From Candidatus Poribacteria bacterium (GTDB lineage: Bacteria > Poribacteria > WGA-4E > WGA-3G), in assembly GCA_009845505.1 (NCBI GenBank), contig VXZL01000553.1, forward strand, positions 1 to 8,189: 8,189 nucleotides of DNA, read 5' to 3'. Within the stretch, counting starts at the first letter, position 1. Every line of letters starts with the position of its first letter. The notes beneath the pieces are model-generated. The model was not told the origin of the DNA. It saw nothing but the letters and a program-made list of their open reading frames with translations, and made no database searches. Position numbers and translations under genes: made by a program. This document shows, piece by piece, positions 6,830 through 8,189 of this stretch.

Positions 6830-6840
6830 GAGAACTTGCT

Positions 6841-8001
6841 ATGACTCCTGAAGAGGTCCAAATCCGACAAAAAGCGACAGGTGTGTACCGAAAAGGTGGG
6901 GCATCTGGTGTCAGGAAACCAAAGATTGGGATAACGATGGGCGATGCAGCTGGCATCGGTCCCGAAATCATCGTCAAGGCACTCGCTTATGAAAGCATAT
7001 ATTCGGTGTGTCAACCGATAGTCGTTGGTAGTCCAGATATCCTTCGGGACGCAGCTGTTAGATTTACTCCCCCTGGTATACCACAGCTAAATCTCAATAT
7101 CATCAATACACCGGCGCAAGCGGTCGCAGTGCATGGAACGATTGATGTTTTGAACGTAGTTCCAATATCTCCACAGGATATTCCTGTTGGGACTGTGGAT
7201 GCGCGCGCGGGTGCTGCTGCCGTCAAAGCGGTTGAAACAGCGACTTATCTCGCGATGGATGGCGAACTTGATGCAATCACGACCGCTCCCATTTGTAAAG
7301 CTGCCATACATCGGGCAGGGATGCCGTATCCGGGACACACGGAAATGCTTGCTGCCTTCACCAACGCACCTGATGTGGTGATGATGCTTTGCACAGCTGA
7401 GGCATTAGGTGGCAGTCGGAAACCGCTGACCGCTGACCGCGAACTGCGAACTGAGAACCACTTCCCGCGGTACGCGAATAGCGATACGCGAATAGCAGTC
7501 TCTTTTGTGACAAACCACATTGCACTGGCTGATGTGCCAAAACATCTGTCTATACAAAGAATTGTGGATGTCATCTGCCTCACCCATCAAGCACTCATTC
7601 GTAGTGGTATTTCTGAACCACGGCTTGTTGTTGCAGGGCTGAACCCTCACGCCGGTGAAGAGGGGATATTCGGGAAAGAAGAACAGCAATTTATCTGTCC
7701 AGCCATCGCGCAGGCACAAGCGCACGTCGGCAAAATAGACGGACCTCTTCCTGCCGATGCACTTTTTGTCAAAGCAGTTCAAGGAGAGTGGCACGCCGTG
7801 ATTGCTATGTACCACGATCAGGGTAATATTCCGATAAAACTTTTGGGTTTCGGTGAACTTGTAAATGTTACCTTGGGTTTGCCGATAGTCCGCACCAGCG
7901 TTGATCATGGGACAGCTTTTGATATAGCCGGTAAAGGAATCGCCAGTGAAACGAGTTTAGTGGCGGCACTAAAGTGTGCTTCACAACTCACAGAGACATA
8001 G
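6841..8001 (+). CDS. pdxA: 4-hydroxythreonine-4-phosphate dehydrogenase, with inserted repeat
   Basis: PdxA is a metal- and NAD-dependent enzyme that oxidises and decarboxylates 4-phosphohydroxy-threonine, supplying PdxJ in pyridoxal phosphate synthesis. Conserved blocks are ITMGDAAGIGPE (31-42), PGHTE with substrate-binding His166, metal ligands His226 (VTNH), His270 (NPHAGE) and His325 (MYHDQG), then GLPIVRTSVDHGTAFDIAGKG. At 386 residues it exceeds the roughly 330 of E. coli PdxA for two reasons. There is an N-terminal extension of about 22 residues, and a net extra 30 residues between MMLCTAE and the RIAVSFVTNH strand, encoded by 7-mer repeats (see 7402-7498). All catalytic residues survive, so it is probably active. 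The start has GGGAGAG 8 bases upstream. Members of the PdxA2 subgroup act in sugar-acid breakdown instead. No such neighbour is present here, so the subgroup is undecided. Confidence 0.93.
   Translation: MTPEEVQIRQKATGVYRKGGASGVRKPKIGITMGDAAGIGPEIIVKALAYESIYSVCQPIVVGSPDILRDAAVRFTPPGIPQLNLNIINTPAQAVAVHGTIDVLNVVPISPQDIPVGTVDARAGAAAVKAVETATYLAMDGELDAITTAPICKAAIHRAGMPYPGHTEMLAAFTNAPDVVMMLCTAEALGGSRKPLTADRELRTENHFPRYANSDTRIAVSFVTNHIALADVPKHLSIQRIVDVICLTHQALIRSGISEPRLVVAGLNPHAGEEGIFGKEEQQFICPAIAQAQAHVGKIDGPLPADALFVKAVQGEWHAVIAMYHDQGNIPIKLLGFGELVNVTLGLPIVRTSVDHGTAFDIAGKGIASETSLVAALKCASQLTET
7402..7498 (-). repeat. 7-bp repeat array inserted in frame within pdxA
   Basis: Five 7-mers run from 7423: CCGCTGA, CCGCTGA, CCGCGAA, CTGCGAA and CTGAGAA. 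After CCACTTCCCGCGG come TACGCGA, ATAGCGA, TACGCGA and ATAGCAG (7471-7498), a near-perfect 14-bp duplication. Read on the minus strand the first block is the GGTCAGC/GGTTTCC type, like the arrays after tig and clpX. The repeat DNA encodes approximately residues 188-217, which have no counterpart in typical PdxA. The exact borders are uncertain because the last 7-mer runs into conserved sequence. Confidence 0.75.
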
Positions 8002-8052
8002 ATCCATAAATTAAAACCTATGAAAAAATGCTGATGCATCAAAAAAACAAAC

Positions 8053-8081
8053 TTGATTTTTACCTGAAACAGTTATATAAT
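8053..8081 (+). promoter_or_regulatory. Sigma70-type promoter after pdxA
   Basis: TTGATT (8053-8058) and TATAAT (8076-8081) are separated by exactly 17 bases, giving a near-consensus promoter with a perfect -10 box. It lies 51 bases after pdxA and about 60 bases before the next start codon, so it should begin a new transcription unit. Confidence 0.75.
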
Positions 8082-8109
8082 TTGCGCAGTTTGTCGGAAA
8101 GAAAAAATC

Positions 8110-8139
8110 ATGAGCAAGCAGGGCAAAAGGGACCACTAA
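8110..8139 (+). other. Nine-codon mini-ORF in the leader of the last gene
   Basis: ATG at 8110 opens nine codons (MSKQGKRDH) and ends at TAA 8137-8139, two bases before the next ATG. It lies downstream of the promoter at 8053-8081. It may be chance, or a short upstream ORF coupled to the following gene. No ribosome-binding site stands out beyond the purine-rich GGAAAGAAAA. Confidence 0.25.
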
Positions 8140-8141
8140 CT

Positions 8142-8189
8142 ATGAAAACCATTTTGCTATTTTCAATCCTGTTGTCTGCGATCACTCTC
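8142..8189 (+). CDS. N terminus of a probable exported protein, cut by the window end
   Basis: Sixteen codons are present: MKTILLFSILLSAITL. A lysine followed by a run of hydrophobic residues is the start of a signal peptide or a membrane anchor. The purine-rich AAAAGGGA (8125-8132) lies about 9 bases upstream as a possible Shine-Dalgarno. The promoter at 8053-8081 reads into it. Nothing can be said about the mature protein, since the gene runs out of the window. It is not evidently related to pdxA or the proteostasis genes. Confidence 0.6.
   Translation, partial: MKTILLFSILLSAITL

Noticed and set aside
7402..7498. A frameshift or broken pdxA
   Set aside because: The frame stays the same before and after the repeat block, and the PdxA motifs resume directly afterwards. 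An in-frame insertion explains the extra length better.
7405..7908. A 167-codon open frame on the minus strand across pdxA
   Set aside because: It lies wholly inside pdxA, whose conserved motifs run through the region on the + strand. The opposite frame shows no recognisable family or ribosome-binding site.
8032..8041. Terminator after pdxA at the palindrome TGATGCATCA
   Set aside because: It has no loop and is followed by A residues rather than T, so no intrinsic terminator is supported.

Overview
The window is a bacterial chromosomal segment holding a compact, one-directional protein-quality-control cluster. Every gene reads on the + strand: the 3' end of a tRNA-Leu(UAG), tig (trigger factor), clpP, clpX, lon, a small S4-domain gene matching rqcP, pdxA (vitamin B6 synthesis), and the first 16 codons of a probable exported protein. 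The order tRNA-Leu, tig, clpP, clpX, lon is an old and widespread one. It does not identify the phylum. Judged by eye, the base composition is moderate in GC. The protein sequences are clearly bacterial but divergent in places. Degenerate 7-base repeats in the spacers recall genomes of uncultured, sponge- or sediment-associated lineages such as Candidatus Poribacteria. That assignment is a weak inference from memory and needs a marker-gene search.

Layout: positions 1-54 are the tRNA tail. Trigger factor (109-1428) may really start at a TTG at 124. clpP (1478-2077) is preceded by a 42-bp array of 7-mers and has no visible Shine-Dalgarno. clpX (2230-3744) has a strong Shine-Dalgarno that sits in the loop of a small hairpin, and it encodes two tandem zinc-binding domains instead of the usual one, plus a long charged linker. 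lon (3907-6348) is full length with an intact ATPase and Ser-Lys protease site, but a divergent N-terminal domain. rqcP (6476-6760) and pdxA (6841-8001) follow. A good sigma70-type promoter at 8053-8081 starts the next transcription unit.

How the genes work together: trigger factor meets nascent chains at the ribosome exit. ClpX unfolds substrates into the ClpP chamber. Lon degrades misfolded and regulatory proteins. RqcP acts on stalled 50S-nascent-chain complexes, whose alanine-tailed products are cleared by ClpXP in studied bacteria. pdxA looks metabolically unrelated to the others.

The ordinary genes do not hide a new enzymatic system that I can see. Two observations stand out. The first is the duplicated zinc-binding domain of ClpX. 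The second is a family of degenerate 7-bp repeat arrays in three of the spacers, often facing each other around a hairpin-bearing core. A member of the family has also entered the pdxA reading frame, adding a net insertion of about 30 residues in what should be a surface turn between conserved strands.
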